Part shown: piece by piece, positions 41,034 to 50,536 of the stretch | Layout of the letters: each line of letters starts with the position of its first letter | Numbering within the stretch: position 1 is the first letter of the stretch | NCBI GenBank assembly: GCA_964548165.1 | Contig: CAZJQD010000001.1 | Span: 68,210-132,209 of the forward strand | Direction: 5' to 3' | Length of the DNA stretch: 64,000 nt | DNA from: CAZJQD01 sp964548165 [NCBI: uncultured bacterium] | GTDB lineage: Bacteria; UBA8481 | Position numbers and translations under genes: made by a program | Notes under the pieces: generated by a model | What the model saw: only the letters and a program-made list of their open reading frames with translations | The model's database searches: none | What the model was told of the DNA's origin: nothing

Positions 41034-42448
41034 CGCACCAGCGTCATCATGCCGCGGGACGTGCCCGAGGAAACGGTCTCGATCTCGACGAGGTACGTGC
41101 CGCTGGCCATCAGGTGACCCTGCGTATTCCGGCCGTCCCACGACACGCTCGTCACGACGCTCCCGGAAGGTATCGTCTGGTAGACGAGGCGCCCGTCGAC
41201 GGTGAGGATGCGGACGGAGCGGATCGTGGCCGTCGGTTGAGTGGCGAGGGTCGCGGAGCCGCCGCGGGAGGCGTCGAAGGGGTTGGGGTAGGAGATCGAG
41301 ACTGTCGCGTTGCGACCCGGCTCGGTGATGGTCGTCGAGACCGGCGTCGAGGTCGCGGTGCTGATGATGACGGAGTCCTTCCAGTCGGCGCCCGTGATCG
41401 TCCCGATGGTCTTGCCGCTGATGCGCGCGAGCTCGGCGAGGTAGGCCTTCGCGATCGTCGCGTCACTGAGGAGAATGGAGCTCTCATCGTTGTCCTCGTC
41501 GGCGGAGACGGTGAAGTTGGCCGAGCCGGTGTAGACCTTCAGGCCATCGAGGACGAGAAACTTGTGGTGCATGACGTCGGGATTGGCGTCCTTGGCCACG
41601 TTCATGCCGCCCGCCACGAACGAGGCATAGCGCGTCGAGAAGTTGAAGTCGACCTGGTCCTTGTCGAAGAGGCCGAAGAAGTTGGAGCCCCAGGTCGATT
41701 TCTTGTTGATGAGCGCGTTGGAGAGGGGGGTGTGGCCGAAGGTGTAGATGGCCAGGAACGCCGAGGTGGTCGCGGCATTGGCCGTGCTCGTCATCGCCGT
41801 TACCGGCGCGTCCTGTGGCCCCATCCGAACCTCGACGGGCACCCCGGCGACCGTGAAACTCGTGGTGGTCGAGGCCGTCTTGTTCCGATGAAAGTTCCCG
41901 TTCCACATCTTCTCGAACTCGGCCGAGAACGTGGCGGCGATGGACGTCGAGCGGAGGATCAGGGCGTTGTTGTTCATGGAGGTGAGGTTTGGCCGGTTGA
42001 AGTTGGCCGATCCCATCCAGACCGCCGCGGTCGCCTCGGCGCGGTCGACGATGATGAACTTGTGATGCATCTCGGAGTGCGGATCGTCGTCCTTCTTGGA
42101 GGCGATGGTGCCGGAAAGGGAGAGCGTGCCGTCGGAGGTGCCGACGGGGAAGTTGTTATCGTCGACGATGACGCGGATGGTGACCTGCCCCGCCGCGGCG
42201 ATGGTGTTGAGAGCCTCGATGATCTGGCGGTCCTGGAGGTTGAAGACGGCGATATCGATCGTCTTGGTGGCGGACGCGAGAAAATTGAGAAGCGCCGTCT
42301 TCATGGTGGAGGAGGTGTTCGATCCCCCGGGGTGGTCGGCGCCGGGCGCGAAGAAGACCTCGATGCTCTCGGCGGAGGCGCGCGGCACGAAGACGACGAG
42401 CGCGGCAAAGAGGAAGGCACAGGGGGTCAAGCGGGCGAAGAAACGCAT
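41030..42448 (-). CDS. Secreted phospholipase-D-like protein with FlgD-type tail
   Basis: 472 aa. Signal peptide to about residue 26 (PRASAE). Two HKD motifs are complete: MHHKFIIVD (H128, K130, D135) with downstream GSANFNRPN, and MHHKFLVLD (H294, K296, D301) with GSANFT. PLD superfamily members of this layout are phospholipases or nucleases (Nuc/endonuclease G-like); the substrate is not known. Residues 380-472 (ISYPNPFDAS, RSVRILTVDGRLVY, SVSWDGRNTQGHLMASGTYLVEI) form the FlgD-Ig sorting tail shared with the two giant proteins. It starts 2 bp after the upstream PorV-like gene. Confidence 0.9.
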   Translation of the reverse strand: MRFFARLTPCAFLFAALVVFVPRASAESIEVFFAPGADHPGGSNTSSTMKTALLNFLASATKTIDIAVFNLQDRQIIEALNTIAAAGQVTIRVIVDDNNFPVGTSDGTLSLSGTIASKKDDDPHSEMHHKFIIVDRAEATAAVWMGSANFNRPNLTSMNNNALILRSTSIAATFSAEFEKMWNGNFHRNKTASTTTSFTVAGVPVEVRMGPQDAPVTAMTSTANAATTSAFLAIYTFGHTPLSNALINKKSTWGSNFFGLFDKDQVDFNFSTRYASFVAGGMNVAKDANPDVMHHKFLVLDGLKVYTGSANFTVSADEDNDESSILLSDATIAKAYLAELARISGKTIGTITGADWKDSVIISTATSTPVSTTITEPGRNATVSISYPNPFDASRGGSATLATQPTATIRSVRILTVDGRLVYQTIPSGSVVTSVSWDGRNTQGHLMASGTYLVEIETVSSGTSRGMMTLVR

Positions 42449-42450
42449 GG

Positions 42451-43959
42451 TCAGTACATCCAGGCCGCGGCCTTCGCCGCAATCCCCTGCCCGACGGAGC
42501 GGCCAATGGCGAAGATGTCGGTCTCCTGGGCCTCGGCCTCGATGTAGTCGAGCGTGCGGCCGGAGGAAGCCTCGATGATGCGCACCGTGAGCGCCATGCG
42601 GCCGCCGCCGGTGCGGACGAAGACGCCGCGAACCGCGAGGCGAGCGCCCACCTGCGACGAGAGCGTCATGATCTCGGGACCGGCGAGGTTGGCGGTGCCG
42701 GCGAGCGAGGTGCGGGGAACGACGGGAAGTCCGGACGCGGCCAGTTCCTTGGCGACGATGTCGGCGAGCCCGAGCTCGAGCCACATCAGCTCGTCGTCGC
42801 CCGTGGCGTTGGCGAAGTCGAGGACGGCCACGCCGCTGGAGCCCGGGGCGGCACCGGCAACCGCCTCCGCCTGAGCCTCCGCGCGATTATCGGCCGCCTG
42901 CTGGGCCGTGACCGGCGTCGGGGCTCCGTCCGGAACGTTCTCCCAGGGCGCGAAGTCGTAGGTCAGCGAGAAGCGGTTCGTCTCCCCGAGCTCGCGGTTG
43001 CCGAACATGTAGGCGTAATCAAGGCGGACGGAGCCCATGCCGAGCGTGGTGCCAACCGCGGGGAGAACGCGCTTGGCCCCGGTGAACTGCTTCTCCAGTC
43101 CGGCGCGCAGGGCGATCGCGAACGGGTAACGGGAGCTCTCGGCCTCCTTGAAGATGGAGTCGGGATCCATGTTCAGGGCTCGGCGGAGGTAGGCGGGACG
43201 CATGACCCAGTACTCGGTCCCGGCGCGAAAGCGCGAGAAGACGTCGCCGCTGATGCCGCCATACTCGGCCGAGAGCGCCCAGCGGTCGGACATCCGGTAG
43301 GCGGCGCCGATCCTCCAGGACGTCGGGATCGTCTCGGTCGTGCCGGTGCCGTACTTGACGCTCGCGTAGAGGTTGCGGATGGCGACGCCCAGGGAGAGCC
43401 GGGGCGTCCACTGGTACTTGGCGCCGACGTCGAGGCCGAGGCCGGAGCCCGTTCCCTGGGCGAAGTCGGAGGTGAGGTCCATGTACTTGACCGACGTGCC
43501 GACGGAGAGGGGGCCGAAGGCGCGGGCATAGGAGTACCCGAGCGTCGTCTCGGAGAGCTTCTGCGGGAACGGCGTGAACTCGACCTGGAGCCCGGTGTAG
43601 GAGAAGCCGTGGACGCCGTAGCGGGTCGGGATGACGACGCCGAAGTAGGACTGCTTCAGGAGCCCCAATCCGTAGAGGTCGGAGTAGTCGAAGGTGGCGC
43701 TGATGCGATCCATGTTGGCGATGCCGGCGACGTTCGAGCTCATCGCGAAGGCGTCGTCCGAGAGCGCGACGAAGGCGTCGCCCATGCCCAGGGCGCGCGC
43801 GCCGCTCCCGGTCTCGGAGAATGACCCCGAGACGGACCCCGCGTCGGCGCCGCCCGCGAGGAACGCCAACACGAGGCCGAGGACACAGAGCGACGAGGCG
43901 CGAGCGTGATCGCGCACACCGCGTCGGATACGCGCCAGCCCCTGGTGTCTGAAGGTCAT
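42451..43959 (-). CDS. PorV/PorQ-like barrel fused to CsgG/TolB-like domain
   Basis: 502 aa from ATG 43959, one base shared with the stop of the 2120-aa gene (TGATG); GTG 43962 is one codon upstream. The signal peptide ends near GGADA. The segment GSFSETGSGARALGMGDAFVALSDDAFAMSSNVAGIA is the PorV-like opening, followed by beta strands to about 360. Residues 380-502 (GVAVLDFANATGDDELMWLELGLADIVAKELAASGLPVV...GVFVRTGGGRMALTVRIIEASSGRTLDY) form a CsgG/FlgO/TolB-like domain. Same design as the protein at 39711, so the two are paralogues of one fusion type. Confidence 0.82.
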   Translation of the reverse strand: MTFRHQGLARIRRGVRDHARASSLCVLGLVLAFLAGGADAGSVSGSFSETGSGARALGMGDAFVALSDDAFAMSSNVAGIANMDRISATFDYSDLYGLGLLKQSYFGVVIPTRYGVHGFSYTGLQVEFTPFPQKLSETTLGYSYARAFGPLSVGTSVKYMDLTSDFAQGTGSGLGLDVGAKYQWTPRLSLGVAIRNLYASVKYGTGTTETIPTSWRIGAAYRMSDRWALSAEYGGISGDVFSRFRAGTEYWVMRPAYLRRALNMDPDSIFKEAESSRYPFAIALRAGLEKQFTGAKRVLPAVGTTLGMGSVRLDYAYMFGNRELGETNRFSLTYDFAPWENVPDGAPTPVTAQQAADNRAEAQAEAVAGAAPGSSGVAVLDFANATGDDELMWLELGLADIVAKELAASGLPVVPRTSLAGTANLAGPEIMTLSSQVGARLAVRGVFVRTGGGRMALTVRIIEASSGRTLDYIEAEAQETDIFAIGRSVGQGIAAKAAAWMY

Positions 43960-46900
43960 CACTTCAAGAGGAAGATCGTCCGGGCTTCTTCGATCGTGCG
44001 GCCGTCGGAGAGCGGTACCTTGAACTTGATGACGTAAACGCCGTTGCGCAGCGTCTGGGCGGCGTCGTTGGCGCCGTTCCAGTCCACCTGGGTGACTCCG
44101 GGGATGAGATTGATGAGGCGCACCCGCTCGCCCGTGATGTTATAGAACTCGAGCGTTCCTCCCGTCACCGTGGTCGGGAAGGTGAAGGTGAAGTTCGGGT
44201 TGGAGGGGCTGTAACGGAAGACCGGCGCGTTGCCCTCGAAGCCGATATTGCCCGTGATGGTGGCGCCGGAGGCGATGTTGAAGACGAGCGAGCTGTCGAT
44301 GTTGCCGACCTTGTCCGTGAGGGTCACGCGGACGGTGTTGGCTCCCTCGAAGATGGTGATGGTCTTGGAGACGTCGACCGAAGAGCTGGTGAGCGCGCCG
44401 AAGGCGGTATCGACCGTGTCACCGGAGGTGGTCGAGCTGATGGTGAATGTCAGGGAGAAGGAGTCGCGCTCGGACTTCGACCGCGCCCTCTGCGCCGAGT
44501 TCTCGGTCAGCTCGGAGACGCGCACGGTGAGGGTGAGCGAGGTGCCGGAGGTCGACGAAGCGGGCGTGGTGGCGAAGGTGGGCGTCAGCGCCTGGATGTC
44601 GGCCACGAGGAGCGTGGCCTCGGTGGAGGTGGCGCCGGTGACCGTGTCGGTCACGAGGATGCGGTACTCGTCGGTCGTCCAGCCCGTCGTGGAGTCGGCA
44701 TAGGCGAAGACGACGGTCGTGTCCTTGGCGTAGCCACGGATGTTGTAGAGCGTGTCGCCCGTGGTGGCGCGAAGGACGACCACGCGGAAGCCGCGCGTGT
44801 CGGCGAACGAGATCGCGTAGCCGGCCGTGTCGAACTTGCCGTCGCCATTGGGGCTGAACGGGTTGGGCGTGATGGCCGTGGAGAGCCCGCCGGCGGGGAC
44901 GCTGACCTGCTTCGACCCGGTGATACCGGGGCCGCCCGGCGAGTCGCCGGTGGTCACAGCGTTGCCGGGCAGGATGGCCACGGTGAAGCGGTTGGAGAGC
45001 GAGAGCGAGATGACGCTGGGGCGGATCGCGATCCAGAAGTCGGGGCCCGAGTCCTGGCCGACATCATGGCCGGGGATGGCCGCGTTGGCGCCCAAGAGCG
45101 TGAGGAGAACGCGGGTGGGAGAGAGGATCGTGGGGATCGTGGTGACCTCGGAGTCGGTCGCGCGATCGAAGGAACCGATGTTGGCGGAACCGCTGTCGCG
45201 GTAGACCTGGTAGCTGAGGATGGCGGGGTTGAAGGTATCGCCGGCCGCGATGGTGAAGTCGAGGGCGATGGACGTGAGCGACGCGCCGCCGTCACCGGTT
45301 CGGGTCGAGTCATTGATGTTGAGCCCGAAGATCTCCTGGTAGTTGGTCCCGATGGTGAAGGAATCGTTGGCGGTCGTGCGGTCGAGGAACTTGCGGGGAA
45401 TTCGCGTGACGATGGGCGTGGAGGTGACGCGGTTGGAGAGGTTCGACCGCGTCGGCGAGGCCGTGGCGAACTCGAAGGCGGTGTTGGCCGGCATCGAGAG
45501 CACGAAGCTGTCGCGGAAGTAGCGCCCGCCCGCTCCGTGCACGACGATGAAGAAGTCGAAGCCCTGGTTGGCGGCCTCGGTGTCGTTGGCCGGCACGGTC
45601 ATCGGCGCCTGCGGGATGAACCGGATGGTATCGCCGGAGACGAAGCTGGCGTTTCTCTGCGGCGGATTCATGGGAACAAGCACATCCTGGGTGTCCCAGG
45701 ACCCCTTGGTGCCCAACGTCGGATGATCCTTGAAAATGAGGATACCGGCCGTCTCGGGATAGGCGACGGTGGTGGGCACCTCCTGGATGTTCTGGCCGAG
45801 GGCGAAGCCGCCGGAGTCAAAGATCTGGATCGTGAACGCCGTGATGGCCTCGCCGGAGAAGTCCTGCGTCACGTTGATCCCGAATACGGCCACCGAGTCC
45901 CGGTCGCCGAGCCAACGTTTGGCGGGATCGGTGAGAATATCCTGGACGATCGTCTGGTTCGAGCCGACCGAGAGCGCCACTGTTCCCAGCGTCCGGGTAT
46001 CGGACCGGTTCCCGTAGGTGTCTCGAAGAACGGCGGCCAGAACGTTGTTGCCGCCCTGGAGCGGCACGGAGATGTTATCCGCCCTGAAGTTGGAGAGCGT
46101 GCCATTCACGAGCAGGGTGGCGACGGTCCCGTCGATCCGGAAGATGCTGTAAGCGGCCGCGGATTCGCCCGCGGTCAGCGCAAACGCATCGAGGCCACTG
46201 CGGTTGGAGTCCGCGCTGATGGAGACGGCCACCGTGTTGCCGGATGTGACGACGGCAGGCAGCGCCGAGATGAGAACGGGCGCGGTGCAGTGGAGATCGA
46301 CGATGAGCGTGTCGCCGAAGGCGAAGGTCTTTGGCGTCCCCGCGCGGTCGTAGGCAAACGAGAGGTTGAACGCGCCGCCATAGACGAAGGCGCTGGGCCA
46401 GGCGAACGTGGGAGGAGAACCGGCCAGCGTGGCGGGCCCAATCAGGATGGTGGAATCGAAAGCGCCCGACCCCAGGGTTTGCGAGATCGCCGAGGAGATC
46501 TTCGTGACCGAGAGCGTCCAGCGGGAATCGCCGTTGTCAGGAATGACCGTGAGCATCACGCCGACCGTATCCGTGACGCCATCACCGTTGGGAGAGAAGA
46601 CGGAGGGCGAGAAGGTCCCGGTCACGCCCGCCGGAGCTATGGTAAGAATACTGGAGGTGAAGACCTGGCTCCGGTCCGTGGGAGCCGTGAACTTGATCCA
46701 GGGATCCAGCGGCTCCGTAACGGACGAGATCGTCGCCTGGAGCTGGTGATCCAGGCCATCCGTGGACGCCCGGAAGACGACGAAATAGACGGTTGCCGTG
46801 TCGCTGAGGAACCCGTACGGGTCGGTGTCGGGCACCGCGGCGGCGGAATTCAGCACGTCGATATCCAGGATGTTGGCACTCTGCCACTGGAAGGTCGCCG

Positions 46901-49900
46901 GCAAGCACGTGTCCATGGTCAGGTCGTCGTCGAAACGACGATTGCCATTCCCATCGATCCAGACGCTGATCCCCGCAGAGGAATCACCGACCCCCAGCGG
47001 CATCAGAATCGCGGTGGGGAAGCCGCCGGGCGAGGTCGGATCATCGAGGCGAAGCCGCACGCGATCCAGGAAGATGTTGCCGCCCCCCTGCCACGTGGTG
47101 TCGGCGGCCATGACGCCGAACAGGGCCGTGCGCCGCCCGTTATTCGGCAGATCATGCGACGTATCGACGTTGACAATCCTGGTCGGCATGCCACCCGTCA
47201 ACAGCGACGTGCTGACCGGCGGGGGCTGGGAGATCACGCCCGGCGGAGCGAACGTGAAGGCATTCGCGGGAATTCTCAGGGAGAAGTCATCCTGGAAGAG
47301 CAACGAGTCGCTTGTCTGGACGACCACGAAGATGTCGTTGCCCGCGAACGCGCCGACATCGGTATCGGGGATGTCCCAGGCGGGCGAGAACACGAACTGG
47401 AAGCGCGTCGTCGCGGAATCAGGCCCCGCGATCACGCTCCAATTGCCGGGGATGACCGAGTCGCCGGCGTCGAACGAACCCGTGGTCGTCCCGTTGTCCT
47501 GGAAGACGACCAGGCCATAGTTCTTGGTGATGCGGTTCGAGAGGAAGGCTGCCAGGTCGGAGCGCGTGTCGAAATTCCCCGTCACCCCCGAATCGATCAC
47601 ATCCACCAGCAGGCTCACCACGGAGATTCCGCCGCCGGTGTCGATCGCATTCATGCCGAAGACAGGAAGCTCCAGGCCTCGGAAGACGTTCTTCGAACCC
47701 ACGATGAGGTTCGTCACGTTGACCGCGATACCGCCGCTGATGGAGATGACCTCGGAACGCACCGTGTTGGAGGAGGCGTTGCCGCTGTACGCCCGCGCCT
47801 CTGGAAGAAGCCTGGTGATCGTTCCCCGCGAGTAGACCCGGTCGCTGGAGACGACACTGGCTGTGGTGGTCTCGAACGTCACGCCGCCGTTATAGGTGTT
47901 GATGATGGTGGAATTGATGTCGCCCACGACCACGCGGAACTTGTCCACCGGCGTCATGGTCGCCGAGGTCCTCAGGACCAGGAAGAAGTCGTCTCCCCCG
48001 TTCGTTCCGACATCGTCCCTGGGCACGGCGACGGCGGCCTGCGTGGGATCGAATTGGAGACGGATCATCAAGGGTTGATTCGCGGCGCCATAACCGCTCA
48101 GGAGGTCCGATGAATACTGGTTGCCGATGGGGACATAGCGCGTGCCGGCCAGGACCAAGGAGACGAAGCTGTCGATGCCGGGATCGAAGACGCCGTTATT
48201 GTTGTTGGGATGAGCGTCGTTATCGCGGTACACGGCCCAGCCCGAGGTCTCGTTGTTTGCCAGCAGGTTGAAGTCCACCTCGTGAATGGCCTCGCCGCCC
48301 GATGCCACGGCGTCCATGACGAAGAAGACCAACTCCGAGATCCTCGAGTTGAAGCCGCCGTCCCAGACGCTCATGCCCGTAACCGCCGTGGGCTGGCTGG
48401 GCGCCGGCACGCTCTGCCCTGCCGCGGTCAGATCGCGCCAGATGACGTTCGTGCCGAAGATGACATGCGCGGTGTCGTTCAGCGGGTAGACGAGATCGGC
48501 CGTGAGATCGGGCAACTTCAGGCTGGCGGCCCCCGTCGTATCGGTCGCCGAGAGCCGAGACATCGCATGCGACTCGTAGGAGACGAGGCCGCTGAGGAAG
48601 CCAAAGCCGCCGCTGGGAATTTCCAGCGTGAGCGTGTCCGCGAACTGCGAGTTGACGGAAGGCTCGACGCCGAGCCAGACCGTCGGGTGCCAGCCGCCGG
48701 CCGTGAAATAGATCGCGCTATCGGTGGCCAGGGGCAGGAAGCCGGCAATGACCAGGTCCACGGTGGTCTGGTTGGCGGAACGCGTGATGAGCGTCTGGGA
48801 GACATCCAGAGGATAGAGCCGGTCACTGTTCGAGTAGGTCCTGTCGGTCGTCGAACGGATCTGGAACCCGGAGTAATCCGTCTGATCGATCCTGCGTAGC
48901 GGCGAAGTCTCGCTATTGAAGTCCTCGATACCGCCGTAATTCAGGTTCAGCCGAATGGAACGCAGGCCCTGGGTGTTCCCGGGGCCGCCCACGATCGTCA
49001 GGGGGAAGACCGGGCGAAACGTGATGTAATCCAGGTCGGCCTGGTCGTTGTACGCCGTGGAGTTGGCGTCCAGCTGGGGATGCGCAATGACGCTGTAGGG
49101 AAAGAGCGGACCCAGGACTTCGTAGATCACGGCCGTGCGCTTCTGCGAGATCGAAAAGTCGGGATCGGTATTCTTGAGGAAGGACGACCCCGCGGGGAGG
49201 CATTCGATGCGGAACGTGTCGATGGTCGCGTACCAGGCATCACCGGGCACAACGCCACCGGGCGCCGGCAGATCGCTCATGTAGGCATTCGTATAGAAAC
49301 TGAAACCGAAATCCGAGCTTGTCGAAGCGGCGACGTCGATGTCCGTACCCGCATCCTCGTCATCGCCGCTGACGTTGGCTGGAAGAAACATGGTGTAGAA
49401 GGGCGCCGCGACCCCGTAGCCGGCGGAACGGAGGCGCCCCTTCCGCGTGGCGCTGCGGACCTCGGCGTTGTTGACGCTGAGCGTAATCTTCTCGAGGTCC
49501 CCCGTGTACTGCAACGGGTCGAACAACGTCTTGGACAACGCGCCCGGAACGAAACCCCGGACGTTCGTGCACGTGATGGTCGCGCCGCGATAACGCACCG
49601 TGCCTTCCGTGCGATTGTCCATGACCCAGGTGAAGAGCCCGAACGGCCCGGCCCCCGCGCCCACCACGGCGCCGGTTCTTCCGGCCCCGGACGTCGCGAC
49701 GGTATGCGGCTTGAATATCTGAAGCGTGGTCGAGAGCAAGTTGTGGATGTCGGTCAGCGTGGGAGTCGTGAGCACGCCGTTGAGCCTGACCTTGAAGATG
49801 GTCTGGTCCGCGCTCGGCGAGGTCGCAATCGTGATGTAGAAGGTCTTGCTGGTGGAGGGCGCGATGGAGGTGTCGCCGCCCAGGTTGCACGTAATCGTGT

Positions 49901-50321
49901 ACGCCCCGGCTCCGGTGCTCGGGGCCATTCCCACCAGGGTCCCGTTGGAGTTGTGGATCGATACGCGTTGCAGATCGGCGGCTGCAAGGGATGAAAACCC
50001 GGTGCCCCCGGTCAAAGCTTCCAGTTCCAGCCCCACGCTGGTCATCCGCATCGTCGTGGCCGTGTCTTCGTTCGAAACCGCGAAACTGAGCTGCAACGTA
50101 TCACCGGGAGGGACCACGACATGCACGCCGGAGCCGGGACCATTGTAGGAAACGGAAGTGGCATCGATGGTCACGAGCCCGGCCATGACCGGCGAGATAA
50201 TCGAGCCTAGAAGAAAAAGAGATACGAAGCCTACGCGGACCGTCCGAACTTTCGTCAGCCAGCGATGAAATAATGCATCTGGAAGCAAATTCAGTACTCC
50301 TCGAAGGCCTAATCGTATCAT
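43959..50321 (-). CDS. 2120-aa secreted protein with five repeat modules and FlgD-type tail
   Basis: Start ATG 50321 is preferred; the frame can be extended by three codons to TTG. The leader ends near SPVMAG (about 47). Five related modules of about 130-180 residues lie at roughly 48370-47860, 47690-47240, 47160-46730, 45920-45470 and 45365-44950 (DNA). Each ends in a motif like G-x-D-F-F-V-V-V-R-T-S then F-x-V. CHU_C-like motifs FSPNGDGVTDT and FSPNGDGKFDTAGY appear later. The tail LEFYNITGERVRL...VDWNGANDAAQTLRNGVYVIKFKV is of FlgD-Ig type. Probably an exported surface or matrix protein. Its stop overlaps the PorV-like gene. Confidence 0.87.
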   Translation of the reverse strand: MIRLGLRGVLNLLPDALFHRWLTKVRTVRVGFVSLFLLGSIISPVMAGLVTIDATSVSYNGPGSGVHVVVPPGDTLQLSFAVSNEDTATTMRMTSVGLELEALTGGTGFSSLAAADLQRVSIHNSNGTLVGMAPSTGAGAYTITCNLGGDTSIAPSTSKTFYITIATSPSADQTIFKVRLNGVLTTPTLTDIHNLLSTTLQIFKPHTVATSGAGRTGAVVGAGAGPFGLFTWVMDNRTEGTVRYRGATITCTNVRGFVPGALSKTLFDPLQYTGDLEKITLSVNNAEVRSATRKGRLRSAGYGVAAPFYTMFLPANVSGDDEDAGTDIDVAASTSSDFGFSFYTNAYMSDLPAPGGVVPGDAWYATIDTFRIECLPAGSSFLKNTDPDFSISQKRTAVIYEVLGPLFPYSVIAHPQLDANSTAYNDQADLDYITFRPVFPLTIVGGPGNTQGLRSIRLNLNYGGIEDFNSETSPLRRIDQTDYSGFQIRSTTDRTYSNSDRLYPLDVSQTLITRSANQTTVDLVIAGFLPLATDSAIYFTAGGWHPTVWLGVEPSVNSQFADTLTLEIPSGGFGFLSGLVSYESHAMSRLSATDTTGAASLKLPDLTADLVYPLNDTAHVIFGTNVIWRDLTAAGQSVPAPSQPTAVTGMSVWDGGFNSRISELVFFVMDAVASGGEAIHEVDFNLLANNETSGWAVYRDNDAHPNNNNGVFDPGIDSFVSLVLAGTRYVPIGNQYSSDLLSGYGAANQPLMIRLQFDPTQAAVAVPRDDVGTNGGDDFFLVLRTSATMTPVDKFRVVVGDINSTIINTYNGGVTFETTTASVVSSDRVYSRGTITRLLPEARAYSGNASSNTVRSEVISISGGIAVNVTNLIVGSKNVFRGLELPVFGMNAIDTGGGISVVSLLVDVIDSGVTGNFDTRSDLAAFLSNRITKNYGLVVFQDNGTTTGSFDAGDSVIPGNWSVIAGPDSATTRFQFVFSPAWDIPDTDVGAFAGNDIFVVVQTSDSLLFQDDFSLRIPANAFTFAPPGVISQPPPVSTSLLTGGMPTRIVNVDTSHDLPNNGRRTALFGVMAADTTWQGGGNIFLDRVRLRLDDPTSPGGFPTAILMPLGVGDSSAGISVWIDGNGNRRFDDDLTMDTCLPATFQWQSANILDIDVLNSAAAVPDTDPYGFLSDTATVYFVVFRASTDGLDHQLQATISSVTEPLDPWIKFTAPTDRSQVFTSSILTIAPAGVTGTFSPSVFSPNGDGVTDTVGVMLTVIPDNGDSRWTLSVTKISSAISQTLGSGAFDSTILIGPATLAGSPPTFAWPSAFVYGGAFNLSFAYDRAGTPKTFAFGDTLIVDLHCTAPVLISALPAVVTSGNTVAVSISADSNRSGLDAFALTAGESAAAYSIFRIDGTVATLLVNGTLSNFRADNISVPLQGGNNVLAAVLRDTYGNRSDTRTLGTVALSVGSNQTIVQDILTDPAKRWLGDRDSVAVFGINVTQDFSGEAITAFTIQIFDSGGFALGQNIQEVPTTVAYPETAGILIFKDHPTLGTKGSWDTQDVLVPMNPPQRNASFVSGDTIRFIPQAPMTVPANDTEAANQGFDFFIVVHGAGGRYFRDSFVLSMPANTAFEFATASPTRSNLSNRVTSTPIVTRIPRKFLDRTTANDSFTIGTNYQEIFGLNINDSTRTGDGGASLTSIALDFTIAAGDTFNPAILSYQVYRDSGSANIGSFDRATDSEVTTIPTILSPTRVLLTLLGANAAIPGHDVGQDSGPDFWIAIRPSVISLSLSNRFTVAILPGNAVTTGDSPGGPGITGSKQVSVPAGGLSTAITPNPFSPNGDGKFDTAGYAISFADTRGFRVVVLRATTGDTLYNIRGYAKDTTVVFAYADSTTGWTTDEYRILVTDTVTGATSTEATLLVADIQALTPTFATTPASSTSGTSLTLTVRVSELTENSAQRARSKSERDSFSLTFTISSTTSGDTVDTAFGALTSSSVDVSKTITIFEGANTVRVTLTDKVGNIDSSLVFNIASGATITGNIGFEGNAPVFRYSPSNPNFTFTFPTTVTGGTLEFYNITGERVRLINLIPGVTQVDWNGANDAAQTLRNGVYVIKFKVPLSDGRTIEEARTIFLLK

Positions 50322-50536
50322 TTTCAGCAATCCACAGTCGGCGGGACGAAGTCAGACTAGCAAGTACGAATCCACCACGCAATTGAATAAAGCCGGAGGA
50401 GATCCGCGCTCTCCTATCAGGTTGCGCCCGTCAATCCCCGGGCTCCCCTGGGCGGCCCCCGAGGTGCCAGCGGGGCGCGCGGTCGTCGGTCCCCTGCCCG
50501 TTGCGCGTATGGCCTTAATGGCGCAGACTCTGCACC

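Noticed and set aside
45066-48113. 1015-codon open frame on the plus strand opposite the 2120-aa gene
   Set aside because: Same antisense artefact; the translation is repetitive Arg/Gly/Glu text, and the sense protein has a signal peptide and domain repeats.
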